NCBI RefSeq assembly: GCF_023349125.1
Contig: NZ_JAKIKT010000008.1
Location: forward strand, 62,001-126,000
DNA: 64,000 nt
Source of the DNA: Shewanella corallii
GTDB taxonomy: Bacteria; Pseudomonadota; Gammaproteobacteria; Enterobacterales; Shewanellaceae
Direction of reading: 5' to 3'
Both the position numbers and the translations under genes were made by a program. Below are positions 42,965 to 51,672 of this stretch, one piece after another; position 1 is the first letter of the stretch, and every line of letters starts with the position of its first letter. The notes beneath the pieces were generated by a model. The model ran no database searches. It saw nothing but the letters and a program-made list of their open reading frames with translations, and was not told where the DNA came from.

Positions 42965-43321
42965 ATGACACAGGCCAATAATCCACTGCACGGTATCACC
43001 CTGGAAACCCTGTTGACCGAACTGGTCGATAGATTAGGCTGGGAAGAGTTAGGCCGGCTGGTTGCTATCCGCTGTTTTACCCATGACCCAAGCATCAAAT
43101 CCAGTTTGAAGTTTTTACGCAAGGAGCAGTGGGCACGGGATAAAGTCGAACGGCTTTATATCAAGATAAGTGGCTTGCCTGTACCTGAATACCGCTCTTC
43201 GCGAGCTCAAGCCCCCAAAAGCAGTAAACCGGGCAACAAACCCGCTGCGGCCAAAAGCCAAAAACGCCCCGAAGATAAATCTCAGGGAAAAGTGGTTAAT
43301 GCGCATATCTGGGGTAAATAG
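42965..43321 (+). CDS. VF530 (DUF2132) DNA-binding protein with basic C-terminal extension
   Basis: 118 aa. Residues 1-72 are the VF530 domain: NPLHGITLETLLTELVDRLGWEELG and DPSIKSSLKFLRKEQWARDKVE (in parts), which is strongly conserved. The usual length is about 75 aa; here a 45-residue Lys/Ser/Ala/Pro-rich tail follows (RSSRAQAPKSSKPGNKPAAA) and ends VVNAHIWGK. VF530 proteins have been reported to bind DNA; the tail would add charge-based binding. A TATAAT lies 36 nt upstream. Confidence 0.85.
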   Translation: MTQANNPLHGITLETLLTELVDRLGWEELGRLVAIRCFTHDPSIKSSLKFLRKEQWARDKVERLYIKISGLPVPEYRSSRAQAPKSSKPGNKPAAAKSQKRPEDKSQGKVVNAHIWGK

Positions 43322-43344
43322 CCGGATTTTCTCGCATTAAATTA

Positions 43345-43374
43345 CAAAAAATGCACTCCTCGGAGTGCTTTTTT
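43345..43374. terminator. Bidirectional terminator, VF530 gene / ribA
   Basis: GCACTCC (43353-43359) and GGAGTGC (43362-43368), A-run before and T-run after. It serves convergent genes. Confidence 0.9.
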
Positions 43375-43392
43375 GGTTTTGCTCCAACGAGA

Positions 43393-44007
43393 TTAAAACT
43401 CATCGTCGGCAAAGTGATGCTCGGACATCAGGTGTCCCAGCTGAGTCGATTTGGTTTTCAGGTAAGCCTCGTTGTACTGGTTCTTACCCACCTGCAAAGG
43501 TACACGCTCAGCCACATCCACACCCACATCCTGCATGGCCTTTACCTTGCGCGGGTTGTTGGTCATAAGGCGTACACTGGTGATACCCAGATGTTCAAGC
43601 ATAGGCTGGATCATATCGTAGCGACGCATATCCGCCTCGAAACCCAATTGCTCATTGGCTTCGACTGTGTTGGCACCTTTATCCTGCAGTGCATAGGCAC
43701 GGATTTTGTTCAGCAAACCAATACCACGGCCCTCCTGACGCAGATATAGAATAAAGCCCTGGCCTGCCTCGGCAATACTCTGCATCGCCGCCTGTAATTG
43801 GAAACCACAGTCACAACGCAAGCTGAACAAGGCATCACCTGTCAGGCACTCGGAGTGAATGCGCCCCAGCACAGGCTGGTCGCCACTGAGTTCACCGAAT
43901 GTCAGTGCAACATGCTCTTTCCCGGTTTCTGTGTCTTCGAAGCCATGCATGGCGAACACACCCCAGGGGGTTGGCAGCTTGGACGTTGCGATATATTTAA
44001 TCGACAT
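43393..44007 (-). CDS. ribA: GTP cyclohydrolase II
   Basis: 204 aa, stand-alone RibA (not fused to RibB). First step of riboflavin synthesis from GTP. Zinc ligands Cys54, Cys65 and Cys67 (SECLTGDALFSLRCDCG), then YLRQEGRGIGLLNKI and the catalytic region NTVEANEQLGF; MTNNPRKV toward the end. No FMN riboswitch is seen upstream. Confidence 0.97.
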   Translation of the reverse strand: MSIKYIATSKLPTPWGVFAMHGFEDTETGKEHVALTFGELSGDQPVLGRIHSECLTGDALFSLRCDCGFQLQAAMQSIAEAGQGFILYLRQEGRGIGLLNKIRAYALQDKGANTVEANEQLGFEADMRRYDMIQPMLEHLGITSVRLMTNNPRKVKAMQDVGVDVAERVPLQVGKNQYNEAYLKTKSTQLGHLMSEHHFADDEF

Positions 44008-44244
44008 GAATTAACCTTTACGACTGCTCTCACTCCCTGAGACAGTTCTCTTCCCTGATCAGTAATACTAATACCCCGTGGGATAAACCTTTGTTTCAAC
44101 CATAGGTTGATATGGGGACGAATGCGGTATTCTATGTGTTTTTTTACCCGACCGGAATAGTCTGATTTAATTGCCTGCCGGTCTGTACTTCCCGTCACAC
44201 TTCAGGCAATCCCCTGTCGAGGCGGCGAATAATACCGCAGAGAC
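44008..44244. other. Upstream region of ribA
   Basis: About 240 bp up to the yibL terminator. No RFN-element signature (no AGGG/GGGGCAGGGTG-like core) on the minus strand. A 98-codon ORF overlapping ribA in another frame is a shadow. I see no other feature. Confidence 0.4.
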
Positions 44245-44271
44245 AAAAAAGGCACGAATCAATTCCGTGCC
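44245..44271 (-). terminator. Terminator after yibL
   Basis: GGCACG (44251-44256) pairs with CGTGCC (44266-44271); T6 follows on the minus strand. Confidence 0.82.
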
Positions 44272-44312
44272 CTTTAAGCTGTTCCGGGCCACAAATGCAG
44301 CATCGGATTGGT

Positions 44313-44669
44313 TTAGAAAGCCTTAGGTGCGAACCCGGTGACTTTCTCCAGACCCATTTCACGGCCCAGTTTGGTCATAGGGTGAACCACCACCAGACCT
44401 TTCACTGACTTTTTCAGCTTACCCATATCGGCCTGCTCAGCCTTGGTCAGCTCACGGCGAAACGCCATATCTTTAAGCTGTTGGCCTTCTTTACCCAGCA
44501 AACGGTTCTGCTGGCCTTTAATAGCATCGATACGCTTGGTGGTCGCTGCGATTTCACGCTTGAACTGCATAACAATAGCGGCATCGCCACGCTGCTCCGC
44601 GGCAGCCAGTTTGCGGCGGAATTTATCCAGCTTGTCGTGCATCTGCTGCAGTTCTTGTTTCAAATTCAT
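44313..44669 (-). CDS. yibL: YibL family ribosome-associated protein
   Basis: 118 aa. The C-terminal half (KMAF-RRELTKAEQADMGKLKKS type, then VKGLVVVHPMTKLGREMGL) is near-identical in pattern to E. coli YibL. The N-terminal half is a charged coiled-coil helix. YibL co-purifies with ribosomes in E. coli; molecular role unclear. An extended -10 (TGATATAAT, minus, near 44811) precedes it by about 140 nt. Confidence 0.9.
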   Translation of the reverse strand: MNLKQELQQMHDKLDKFRRKLAAAEQRGDAAIVMQFKREIAATTKRIDAIKGQQNRLLGKEGQQLKDMAFRRELTKAEQADMGKLKKSVKGLVVVHPMTKLGREMGLEKVTGFAPKAF

Positions 44670-44832
44670 TGGTAAACCTCTGATAGCCTGACGGCAAATA
44701 GCAATGCAGGATTTGGGGTGACACTATTTGCCCGACATTTAGCTGAACATCAACTCAAACCGTCCGGGAAAGCACCGCATACCTGCTGAAGATTGGCGGG
44801 ATTATATCAGTATCCCCCGATAGTTGCAGAGC

Positions 44833-45306
44833 TTATTCGACCTGTGTCAATGGAATAATACGTTGGTTACTGCTGCCCCTGAAAGCCAGTGAAGGATCAT
44901 GCAGTTGCTGTTCAAACTTGCCGTCCACCAAAGTATCAACCAGTGCGACCACAGCGCGCTGCTCCGGGCTTAAGTTTTCAAGTGTATAACCGGTCCACAT
45001 CCACACATCTTTCCCCGGGCACTGCGCACGCACTCGCTCCAGCAGGGCTTTGATGGCAGACAGGTTACCGGGAAACAAAGGGTCGCCTCCTGAAAGGGAT
45101 AAGCCCTTACGCTTCACTCTGGTGTCATTGAGATCTTTGATAATGGTATCCATCATCGCCTCATCAAACAGATGACCCGAACGGGGATCCCAGGTGCTCT
45201 GGTTGTAGCAGCCGCGGCACTGGTGCTCACAACCGGCCACAAACAAGGTGGCACGGGTGCCCGGACCATTGATCACATCAATCGGATAATACTGGTGATA
45301 ATTCAT
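44833..45306 (-). CDS. nrdG: Anaerobic ribonucleotide reductase activating enzyme
   Basis: 157 aa from ATG 45306 (AGGAG 7 nt upstream). Radical SAM protein with Cys26-x3-Cys30-x2-Cys33 (AGCEHQCRGCYN). It generates the glycyl radical on NrdD. The motif SGGDPLF is conserved. A hairpin separates it from nrdD. Confidence 0.95.
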   Translation of the reverse strand: MNYHQYYPIDVINGPGTRATLFVAGCEHQCRGCYNQSTWDPRSGHLFDEAMMDTIIKDLNDTRVKRKGLSLSGGDPLFPGNLSAIKALLERVRAQCPGKDVWMWTGYTLENLSPEQRAVVALVDTLVDGKFEQQLHDPSLAFRGSSNQRIIPLTQVE

Positions 45307-45332
45307 CTCATTTCTCCTGACGGGAAAGGACA

Positions 45333-45361
45333 AAAGGCGCCCCTTTACAAGGAGCGCCTTT
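45333..45361 (-). terminator. Attenuating hairpin between nrdD and nrdG
   Basis: Minus-strand AAAGGCGCTCC and GGGGCGCCTTT pair over 11 bp (one G-U), followed by TTTG. It lies 31 nt after the nrdD stop and would lower nrdG relative to nrdD. Confidence 0.6.
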
Positions 45362-45391
45362 AAAACTAAATGCTTCAGTGAAGTCTGACGA

Positions 45392-47509
45392 TCACAGGTG
45401 TTTAACCCGACGCTTCACTTCTTCCTGCTTACCGTGGTTGAACGGACGCGCATCCGGGCTACCCAGGTAACCACATACGCGGCGGGTTACCGACACACGG
45501 CTTGGTTCGTGGTTACCACATTTAGGGCAGGTAAAACCTTTACTGGTACAGGTAAACTCACCTGTGTAACCACAGTCATAACACTCATCGATCGGCGTGT
45601 TGGTACCATAATATGGTACGCGGCTGAAGCTGTAGTCCCATACGTCTTCCAGCGCTTCCAGGTTGTGCTGCATGTTCGGGTATTCGCCGTAACAGATGAA
45701 GCCACCGTTAGCCACTTCCGGATAAGGCTGTTCAAAATCCAGCTTATCGTAAGGGTTCACTTTCTTCTCAACATCCAGGTGGAAGCTGTTGGTGTAGTAA
45801 CCTTTTTCAGTCACACCATCAACCAGGCCAAACTCTTTGGCGTCCAGTTTGGCAAAGCGACTGCACAGGCTCTCACTTGGCGTGGAGTAAAGGCTGAAGC
45901 CATAGCCGGTTTCTTTCTTCCAGGCTTCGGTGGCAGCTTTCAGACGAGCCACAATGGCAACCGCCTTCTCACGCAGCTCTTCGCTGTCAAATACATGAGT
46001 CTCAGTGCCGTACAGGGCATTGATGGTTTCATGCAGACCAATGTAACCCAGGCTGATCGATGCACGGCCATTTTTGAAGATTTCAGACACTTCATCGTCT
46101 GGGTTCAGACGCACGCCACAGGCACCTTCCATATACAGAATTGGCGCAACACGGGCTTTAACACCCTGCAGACGTTCGATACGGGTATCCAATGCCTTGC
46201 GGGCAATCGCCAGGCGGTCTTCCAGCAAACGGTAGAACTCTGCTTCATCCCCCTTGGCTTCCAACGCGATACGCGGCAGGTTCAGGCTAACTACACCCAG
46301 GTTGTTACGACCTTCGTGGATCAGTTCACCATTCTCTTCATAGGTACCCAGGAAGCTGCGGCAGCCCATTGGCGTCTTAAAGGAACCTGTGACCTTCTCA
46401 ACCATTTCATAGTTGAGGATGTCCGGGTACATACGCTGGGTGGCACACTTCAATGCCAGTTGCTTGATGTCGTAGTTACAGTCGCCAGCTTTGTGGTTGA
46501 TACCATCACGGATAGCAAACACCAGCTTAGGGAACACTGCCGTTTTCTTGTTCTTGCCCAGACCACCAATACGCACCTTCATGATGGACTGTTGGATCAG
46601 GCGGGACTCCCAACTGGTACCCAGACCAAAACCAAAGGTCACAAATGGCGTTTGGCCATTGGCGGTGTGCAGGGTATTCACTTCATATTCCAGTGACTGG
46701 AATGCGTCGTAACACTCTTTTTCGGTACGGGCACGGGCATAGGCTTCGGCATCGGGAATGGCCCACTCACGGCCAATCTCCAAGTGCTTTTCATAGCTCT
46801 TGGCCACAAACGGCGCCAGTACCTCATCGATACGGTTAATCGTGGTACCGCCATAGATATGGCTGGCTACCTGAGCAATAATCTGCGCAGTAACCGCAGT
46901 CGCAGTAGAGATAGACTTAGGAGTCTCAATCTCGGCGTTGCCCATTTTAAAGCCCTGGGTCAACATGCCAGCCAGGTCAATCAGCATACAGTTGAACATA
47001 GGGAAGAATGGTGAGTAATCCAGGTCGTGGTAATGGATTTCACCGCGCTCATGAGCACCAACAACATCCTTTGGCAGGATATGACACTTGGCGTAATGCT
47101 TAGCCACAATGCCAGCCAGCAGATCACGCTGGGTTGGGATCACCTTGGAGTCTTTGTTTGCGTTCTCGTTGAGGATAGAGGCGTTGCTCTGCTCAATCAG
47201 ACCACGAATTTCAATGTTCAGGCGGCTTGAGGTCTCACGACACACGTCACGGTCGTGACGGTATTCGATATAGTGACGGGCGACCTGCTTATATGGACCT
47301 TCCATCAACTGGTTTTCCACCAGAGACTGCAGGTGAGAGATCTCCACTTCGTCCAGATGTGCTACGGCCTGACTGACACCATCAGCCACGGTCTGCGCAT
47401 AATCAACGTCTGTAATCCCTTCAGATTTTGCGGCTGCAATTACCGCGTCCCTAATCCTGGAACCGTCAAAAGAGGTACGGCAACCGTCCCGCTTAATCAC
47501 AACTGGCAT
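45392..47509 (-). CDS. nrdD: Anaerobic ribonucleoside-triphosphate reductase
   Basis: 705 aa. Class III enzyme: N-terminal ATP-cone (MPVVIKRDGCRTSFDG), the ten-stranded barrel, a zinc site (CYDCGYTGEFTC and CPKCGNHEP), and the C-terminal glycyl-radical motif RRVCGYLGSPDARP. It makes dNTPs without oxygen. The upstream region carries an FNR box and two NrdR boxes. Confidence 0.97.
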   Translation of the reverse strand: MPVVIKRDGCRTSFDGSRIRDAVIAAAKSEGITDVDYAQTVADGVSQAVAHLDEVEISHLQSLVENQLMEGPYKQVARHYIEYRHDRDVCRETSSRLNIEIRGLIEQSNASILNENANKDSKVIPTQRDLLAGIVAKHYAKCHILPKDVVGAHERGEIHYHDLDYSPFFPMFNCMLIDLAGMLTQGFKMGNAEIETPKSISTATAVTAQIIAQVASHIYGGTTINRIDEVLAPFVAKSYEKHLEIGREWAIPDAEAYARARTEKECYDAFQSLEYEVNTLHTANGQTPFVTFGFGLGTSWESRLIQQSIMKVRIGGLGKNKKTAVFPKLVFAIRDGINHKAGDCNYDIKQLALKCATQRMYPDILNYEMVEKVTGSFKTPMGCRSFLGTYEENGELIHEGRNNLGVVSLNLPRIALEAKGDEAEFYRLLEDRLAIARKALDTRIERLQGVKARVAPILYMEGACGVRLNPDDEVSEIFKNGRASISLGYIGLHETINALYGTETHVFDSEELREKAVAIVARLKAATEAWKKETGYGFSLYSTPSESLCSRFAKLDAKEFGLVDGVTEKGYYTNSFHLDVEKKVNPYDKLDFEQPYPEVANGGFICYGEYPNMQHNLEALEDVWDYSFSRVPYYGTNTPIDECYDCGYTGEFTCTSKGFTCPKCGNHEPSRVSVTRRVCGYLGSPDARPFNHGKQEEVKRRVKHL

Positions 47510-47542
47510 AAGGCTTTATCACTCCCGAGGTAGACAAGACAC

Positions 47543-47558
47543 TTACTATATATAGTGC
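47543..47558 (-). promoter_or_regulatory. NrdR box, promoter-distal downstream copy
   Basis: TTACTATATATAGTGC contains the symmetric core ACTATATATAGT. It matches the NrdR consensus acaCwATATATwGtgt at the core. Its centre is 31 nt from the second box. Confidence 0.78.
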
Positions 47559-47573
47559 CTTGCATGTACTAGA

Positions 47574-47589
47574 ACACAAGATGTTGCGT
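47574..47589 (-). promoter_or_regulatory. NrdR box overlapping the nrdD start site
   Basis: ACACAAGATGTTGCGT agrees with the NrdR consensus at 13 of 16 positions. The 31-nt centre-to-centre distance to the other box is the spacing usual for paired NrdR boxes. It would cover the predicted transcription start. Confidence 0.72.
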
Positions 47590-47617
47590 ATTAAGCGCCA
47601 AGCAACCGGCTTTTACC

Positions 47618-47631
47618 TTGATCTGGATCAA
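47618..47631. promoter_or_regulatory. Perfect FNR box upstream of nrdDG
   Basis: TTGATCTGGATCAA is an exact TTGAT-N4-ATCAA. A -10-like TTAATA (minus, 47589-47594) lies at the distance expected for an FNR-activated promoter with the box centred near -41.5, giving a start near 47583. Confidence 0.85.
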
Positions 47632-47803
47632 GTTCCGGGGATGACAGTTCAAAGCGTGAGTGATTAGTGTTGCCAGCCCCAAAAAGTGACCAGGATCTCC
47701 TTGACCCCATGTTTCTTTGGCGCTAGTCGGAGGCCGAATGTGCGTTCAAGCTCAGAAAGAAAATTTAATGACTGTTCACTTACTTCAGCTTGCAGGTATA
47801 ACG
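47632..47803. other. Intergenic stretch nrdD / rssA
   Basis: 170 bp between the FNR box and a terminator, with no protein gene. The plus strand runs from a symmetric FNR box to a hairpin-plus-T terminator, so a short FNR-controlled RNA is possible, but I see no good -10 on that strand. Confidence 0.35.
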
Positions 47804-47832
47804 AAAACACCCGGTAAAAGACCGGGTGTTTT
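47804..47832. terminator. Terminator after rssA
   Basis: AAAACACCCGGT (47804-47815) and ACCGGGTGTTTT (47821-47832), 5-nt loop; usable in both directions. Confidence 0.88.
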
Positions 47833-47905
47833 ATCATGGCATTGTTAATCAGCCGATGCTGATATGGCGACTAACGTTACCTTTTGTAGCCAGTTATTTG
47901 TGATG

Positions 47906-48853
47906 CTACTTACCAAGCACAACTTCAATCTGGTGTTGGGCTTTCAGTACCGCTTGTTCACCAGCAGCGATCGCCTCTTCTGCACGGTGAAACTCCATAA
48001 TCCCAATATCGGACACCTTCGGCAGAATACAGACATCCGGAGGATCACCCATCAGACGGGCACGCTTGTGTCGTTGCTCCAGAATATCCATAGACTGAGA
48101 CATTACCGCCAGCATGCCAGGGTCTTGTTTGGGCTTACTGGTGAACACATCGGTCAGCCCGGTCAGGTAGTCCCGGCCTCTGGCCAACAGATCTGTAAAG
48201 CCGGTTGCACTGTGTTCATCCGCTTTGACCAGCTCAGCTTCAGTAGGTTGCTCACTTTTCAGGTTCACTGGTACAGCCTGGATTCGACGGCGACGTTCAC
48301 CACTCAGATCAACCGCGATAACGACATCGACGTCCATAGCTCGGGCAACAGACACTGGAACCGGATTTACTACTGCGCCATCCACCAACCAACGGTCTCC
48401 CTGTTGAACCGGGGACAAAATGCCCGGCATGGAGCAGGATGCCCGTACCGCATGACGAAGTTCACCCTCACTGAACCAGATCTCCTGGCCTGAATACAGG
48501 TCGGTCGCCACGGCAGTAAATGGTAATTTCAGATCTTCAATACGCACGTCACCAATATGAGACTCGAGTACATTGAACACCCGCTCGCCTCCAATCAGCC
48601 CACCCTTACGCCAGCTTAAATCCATCAGCCCCAGAACATCCCAGTGAGAAAATCCTCTTACCCAGGACTCCAGCTCTTCCAGGTTGTCATTGGCATAAGC
48701 TGCGCCAACCAAGGCACCAATCGAGCAACCGGCGACCTTGTCGGGATAGATCCCCAGCTTCGCCAACCCTTTCAGCACCCCTATATGGGCCCAGCCTTTA
48801 GCCGCGCCACTCCCCAGAGCCAGTCCTATCGTCAGCGGTTTTTGTTCGCTCAC
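47906..48853 (-). CDS. rssA: Patatin-like phospholipase RssA
   Basis: 315 aa from GTG 48853 (AGGAG 9 nt upstream); a TTG at 48859 is only 3 nt from AGGAG. Patatin fold: oxyanion GSGAAKGWAHIGV, nucleophile GCSIG (Ser44), and catalytic Asp in DGAVVNPVP. The C-terminal ILEQRHKRARLMGDPPDV matches E. coli RssA. Hydrolase of unknown physiological lipid. Confidence 0.92.
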   Translation of the reverse strand: MSEQKPLTIGLALGSGAAKGWAHIGVLKGLAKLGIYPDKVAGCSIGALVGAAYANDNLEELESWVRGFSHWDVLGLMDLSWRKGGLIGGERVFNVLESHIGDVRIEDLKLPFTAVATDLYSGQEIWFSEGELRHAVRASCSMPGILSPVQQGDRWLVDGAVVNPVPVSVARAMDVDVVIAVDLSGERRRRIQAVPVNLKSEQPTEAELVKADEHSATGFTDLLARGRDYLTGLTDVFTSKPKQDPGMLAVMSQSMDILEQRHKRARLMGDPPDVCILPKVSDIGIMEFHRAEEAIAAGEQAVLKAQHQIEVVLGK

Positions 48854-49033
48854 AGGCAAGTTCTCCTATCTCTTTGTTCGATCTAACAGGGGACGCAGTA
48901 TACGCAGATGCTGAGTCACCACCAAGTCAGCAGGATGACAACATATAATGTCAGGTGCGAAAATTCTGCGGGTACATACCCCTTGTCACGGTTTGGGTAT
49001 ACAATAGCGCGTCAAATTTATAGGAGTACACCT

Positions 49034-50380
49034 TTGCAATTTTCCGATTTCTCTCTGGACAAGCGTTTATTGGCCAGCCTTGAGCACATGGGTCTCAGCA
49101 CCCCTACCCCAATTCAGGAACAAGCCATTCCTGTGGCCATGTCCGGCCGTGACTTGATGGCATCATCCAAAACGGGCTCAGGTAAGACACTGGCGTTCCT
49201 GCTGCCGGCCATGCAGAGAGTCATTTCCACCAAGGCGCTGTCAAAGAGGGATCCCCGTGTACTGATCCTGCTGCCAACCCGGGAGTTGGCGCACCAGGTA
49301 TACAGCCAGCTTCGTTTGCTGATCGCCAATACCCAATACAAGGCGGTATCAATTCTCGGTGGGGAAAACTTCAACGATCAGGCCAAAGCCCTGGCCAAAG
49401 ATCCACACTTTATTGTGGGTACTCCGGGTCGTGTGACCGACCATCTGTTCCAAAAGCAACTCTACCTGAATGGTCTGGAGTTATTGGTACTGGACGAAGC
49501 TGACCGTATGCTGGATTTGGGCTTTGCCCCTCAGCTGACAGCCATTCATGAGGCTGCAGATCACAGACGTCGTCAGACTCTGATGTTTTCTGCCACTTTG
49601 GATCATGAAGAGGTTAATGAAATCGCCGCCCAGTTGCTGAAACAACCTGAGCACGTCGCTATTGGAGCGAGCCACACAGAGCATGGTGATATCACCCAGC
49701 GTATCTTCCTGTGTGACAACCTGACCCATAAAGAAGCGGTATTGATGGAACTGCTCAAGCAGGAGCAGCACAAACAGGTGATCCTGTTTACCGCCACCCG
49801 GGGTGATACCGACCGTCTGGCGACCTTACTGTCTGAGCAGGGCTTCTCTACAGCCGCCCTGAGTGGCGATTTGAAACAAAGCGCCCGTAACCAGATTATG
49901 GACAGCTTTAGCCGCGGTCAGCAGCAGATCCTGGTGACCACGGATGTGGCCAGCCGCGGGCTGGATTTGGCCAACGTCTCTTTGGTTGTGAACTTTGATA
50001 TGCCCAAGTTTGCTGAAGAGTACGTACACCGCATCGGCCGTACAGGTCGTGCCGGTGCCAAAGGTGATGCCGTTTCTCTGGTGGGTCCAAAAGACTGGAT
50101 GAACTTTAAAAAAGTGCAGGTATTTATGCGCAAGACTTTTGACTTCAGCACCCTGCCCGGTCTGGAGCCTAAGTTCAGCGGCCTGAAAGACGCCCCTCAG
50201 AAGAAGGCTGCAGCCAAGAAAGGTTCGGCTAAGCCTGCGACCAAGCGCCCAACCAAGAAAGCCACCGACAAGCCAGCGCCCAAGCGCGACAAGCGCTTTA
50301 TTACAGGTGTGGATGTGGGTGACGCGCCAATGCGCAAAAAGACCAAACCGAATCTCGACTTTATGGATGATGATGAGTAA
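49034..50380 (+). CDS. DEAD-box ATP-dependent RNA helicase
   Basis: 448 aa from a TTG at 49034 with AGGAG 8 nt upstream; no ATG fits better. All motifs present: Q motif (TPTPIQEQAI), I ASSKTGSGKT, Ia PTRELA, Ib TPGR, II DEAD (VLDEADRMLD), III SAT, IV, V, VI HRIGRTGRAG. The C-terminal 80 residues are basic (Lys/Ala/Pro repeats) and end acidic (DFMDDDE). The general layout is like SrmB/RhlE; I cannot choose the orthologue, so no symbol is given. Likely in ribosome assembly or RNA turnover. Confidence 0.93.
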   Translation: MQFSDFSLDKRLLASLEHMGLSTPTPIQEQAIPVAMSGRDLMASSKTGSGKTLAFLLPAMQRVISTKALSKRDPRVLILLPTRELAHQVYSQLRLLIANTQYKAVSILGGENFNDQAKALAKDPHFIVGTPGRVTDHLFQKQLYLNGLELLVLDEADRMLDLGFAPQLTAIHEAADHRRRQTLMFSATLDHEEVNEIAAQLLKQPEHVAIGASHTEHGDITQRIFLCDNLTHKEAVLMELLKQEQHKQVILFTATRGDTDRLATLLSEQGFSTAALSGDLKQSARNQIMDSFSRGQQQILVTTDVASRGLDLANVSLVVNFDMPKFAEEYVHRIGRTGRAGAKGDAVSLVGPKDWMNFKKVQVFMRKTFDFSTLPGLEPKFSGLKDAPQKKAAAKKGSAKPATKRPTKKATDKPAPKRDKRFITGVDVGDAPMRKKTKPNLDFMDDDE

Positions 50381-50394
50381 TCATCCCTGAATAG

Positions 50395-50419
50395 AAAATC
50401 CCCGCCCGGCGGGGATTTT
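50395..50419 (+). terminator. Terminator after the helicase gene
   Basis: AAAATCCCCGCC (50395-50406) and GGCGGGGATTTT (50408-50419), then TT. Confidence 0.92.
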
Positions 50420-50520
50420 TTGTATCTGCGCCCAATCAAGCTTGGCGGCAAACACTTTTGGCTGAGAGACATGACGTCATCCTGCTGTTAGCCTGAACTT
50501 ATCTTTCATCAGTTGCTTAA

Positions 50521-51396
50521 ATGCCTATGAAGCAGATAACTCGTTGGTTCCGACAATGCTCGCTGCTGTTGATTCTGGCGGCCTCATTCAGCTCCTGTCT
50601 GGCTGCTGACAATCCCCCACTGCGACAAACAATCACCACTCAGGATGGTGATCAGATTGCCCTGTATCTGTTTCCTCCCTCTGAGCCTCACAATAAAGCG
50701 TTACCCGCTATTCTCACTATCCATGGTGGTGGCTGGACTGTCGGAGAAGCAGCCTGGACCTTTGACTCAGCAAAGAAATTCGCAGACCAGGGAATCCTGG
50801 CTGTTGCAGTGGAATACCGACTGACCAAAGGTGAAATCACCCCGATAGATGCAGTGCAGGATATCTGCGATAGCCTTAAGTGGGTGCGTAACCAAAGCCA
50901 GTGGCTGGTAGACCCGGAAAAAGTCGCTACCTTTGGGGTATCCGCCGGTGGCCACCTGGCCGCGATGACTGCGACCAGAGGTTGCGGTAACAAGGAGGGT
51001 AAGTATAAAAATGGCGGCACAGATCTTTTACTGCTTTGGTCGCCGGCATTGGATATGGAACATGACAACTGGTTTGCGGGTTTGCTGGCAGGAAAAGCCA
51101 AAGTCGCAGATTACTCACCTGTCTACACGCTCACATCCACCATCGCTCCCAGCATGATAATTCAGGGGAAGCAGGACACGCTCACACCAACATCCGGCGC
51201 CCGTAAATTTTGTCAAAAGGCGACTGACTTAAAAAGCCATTGTGAATTAAAACTGTATCCCGGCGTGGGGCACCTGCTCACCCGAAACCTGAAGGTTCAG
51301 GAGCGCAATTTCGACCCTGATCCAGAGTTTGTAAAGGATGGCTTTAGCTCACTGCAGGATTTCCTCGAACATTATGGGTATACCAGCGCTCACTAA
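50521..51396 (+). CDS. Exported alpha/beta hydrolase (HSL/acetyl-esterase-like)
   Basis: 291 aa. N-terminal signal (LLLILAASFSSCLA, cleavage near residue 29). Oxyanion motif HGGGW, nucleophile GVSAGG, late Asp (QGKQDTLTP) and His (GVGHLL). Typical of periplasmic carboxylesterases of the hormone-sensitive-lipase/BD-FAE group. No strong ribosome site before ATG 50521 (an ATG at 50527 also exists). Single gene after a terminator; substrate unknown. Confidence 0.83.
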   Translation: MPMKQITRWFRQCSLLLILAASFSSCLAADNPPLRQTITTQDGDQIALYLFPPSEPHNKALPAILTIHGGGWTVGEAAWTFDSAKKFADQGILAVAVEYRLTKGEITPIDAVQDICDSLKWVRNQSQWLVDPEKVATFGVSAGGHLAAMTATRGCGNKEGKYKNGGTDLLLLWSPALDMEHDNWFAGLLAGKAKVADYSPVYTLTSTIAPSMIIQGKQDTLTPTSGARKFCQKATDLKSHCELKLYPGVGHLLTRNLKVQERNFDPDPEFVKDGFSSLQDFLEHYGYTSAH

Positions 51397-51672
51397 GCAA
51401 ACTTATGGAACTCAGTTCCCGGTTAGCCCCAGTTAGGTTAAGCCAAGATAACCGCAGGAAAATAGATATTGGTTTTACCCTCAAGGGATGAGCTGAAATT
51501 GCCATGCAAAAATAACGGCTCATCTAGTGAACCAGCTGAGTTTCAGTATATGATTAACCAATACTTAATCTAACAGTAATTAATTTTATATTTTCTTATT
51601 CTACGGAAATACCTAGACTGCCTGCATTAAGACTGTCGCGTCCGATGACAGCAAGAATTCAGGAGCTTCCCC

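Noticed and set aside
43902..44198. 98-codon ORF overlapping the ribA start
   Set aside because: Out-of-frame overlap with a clear gene and no ribosome site.
44008..44312. FMN riboswitch upstream of ribA
   Set aside because: The conserved RFN core is absent on the minus strand.
45398..46696. 432-codon plus-strand ORF opposite nrdD
   Set aside because: Antisense shadow; nrdD on the minus strand has every family motif.
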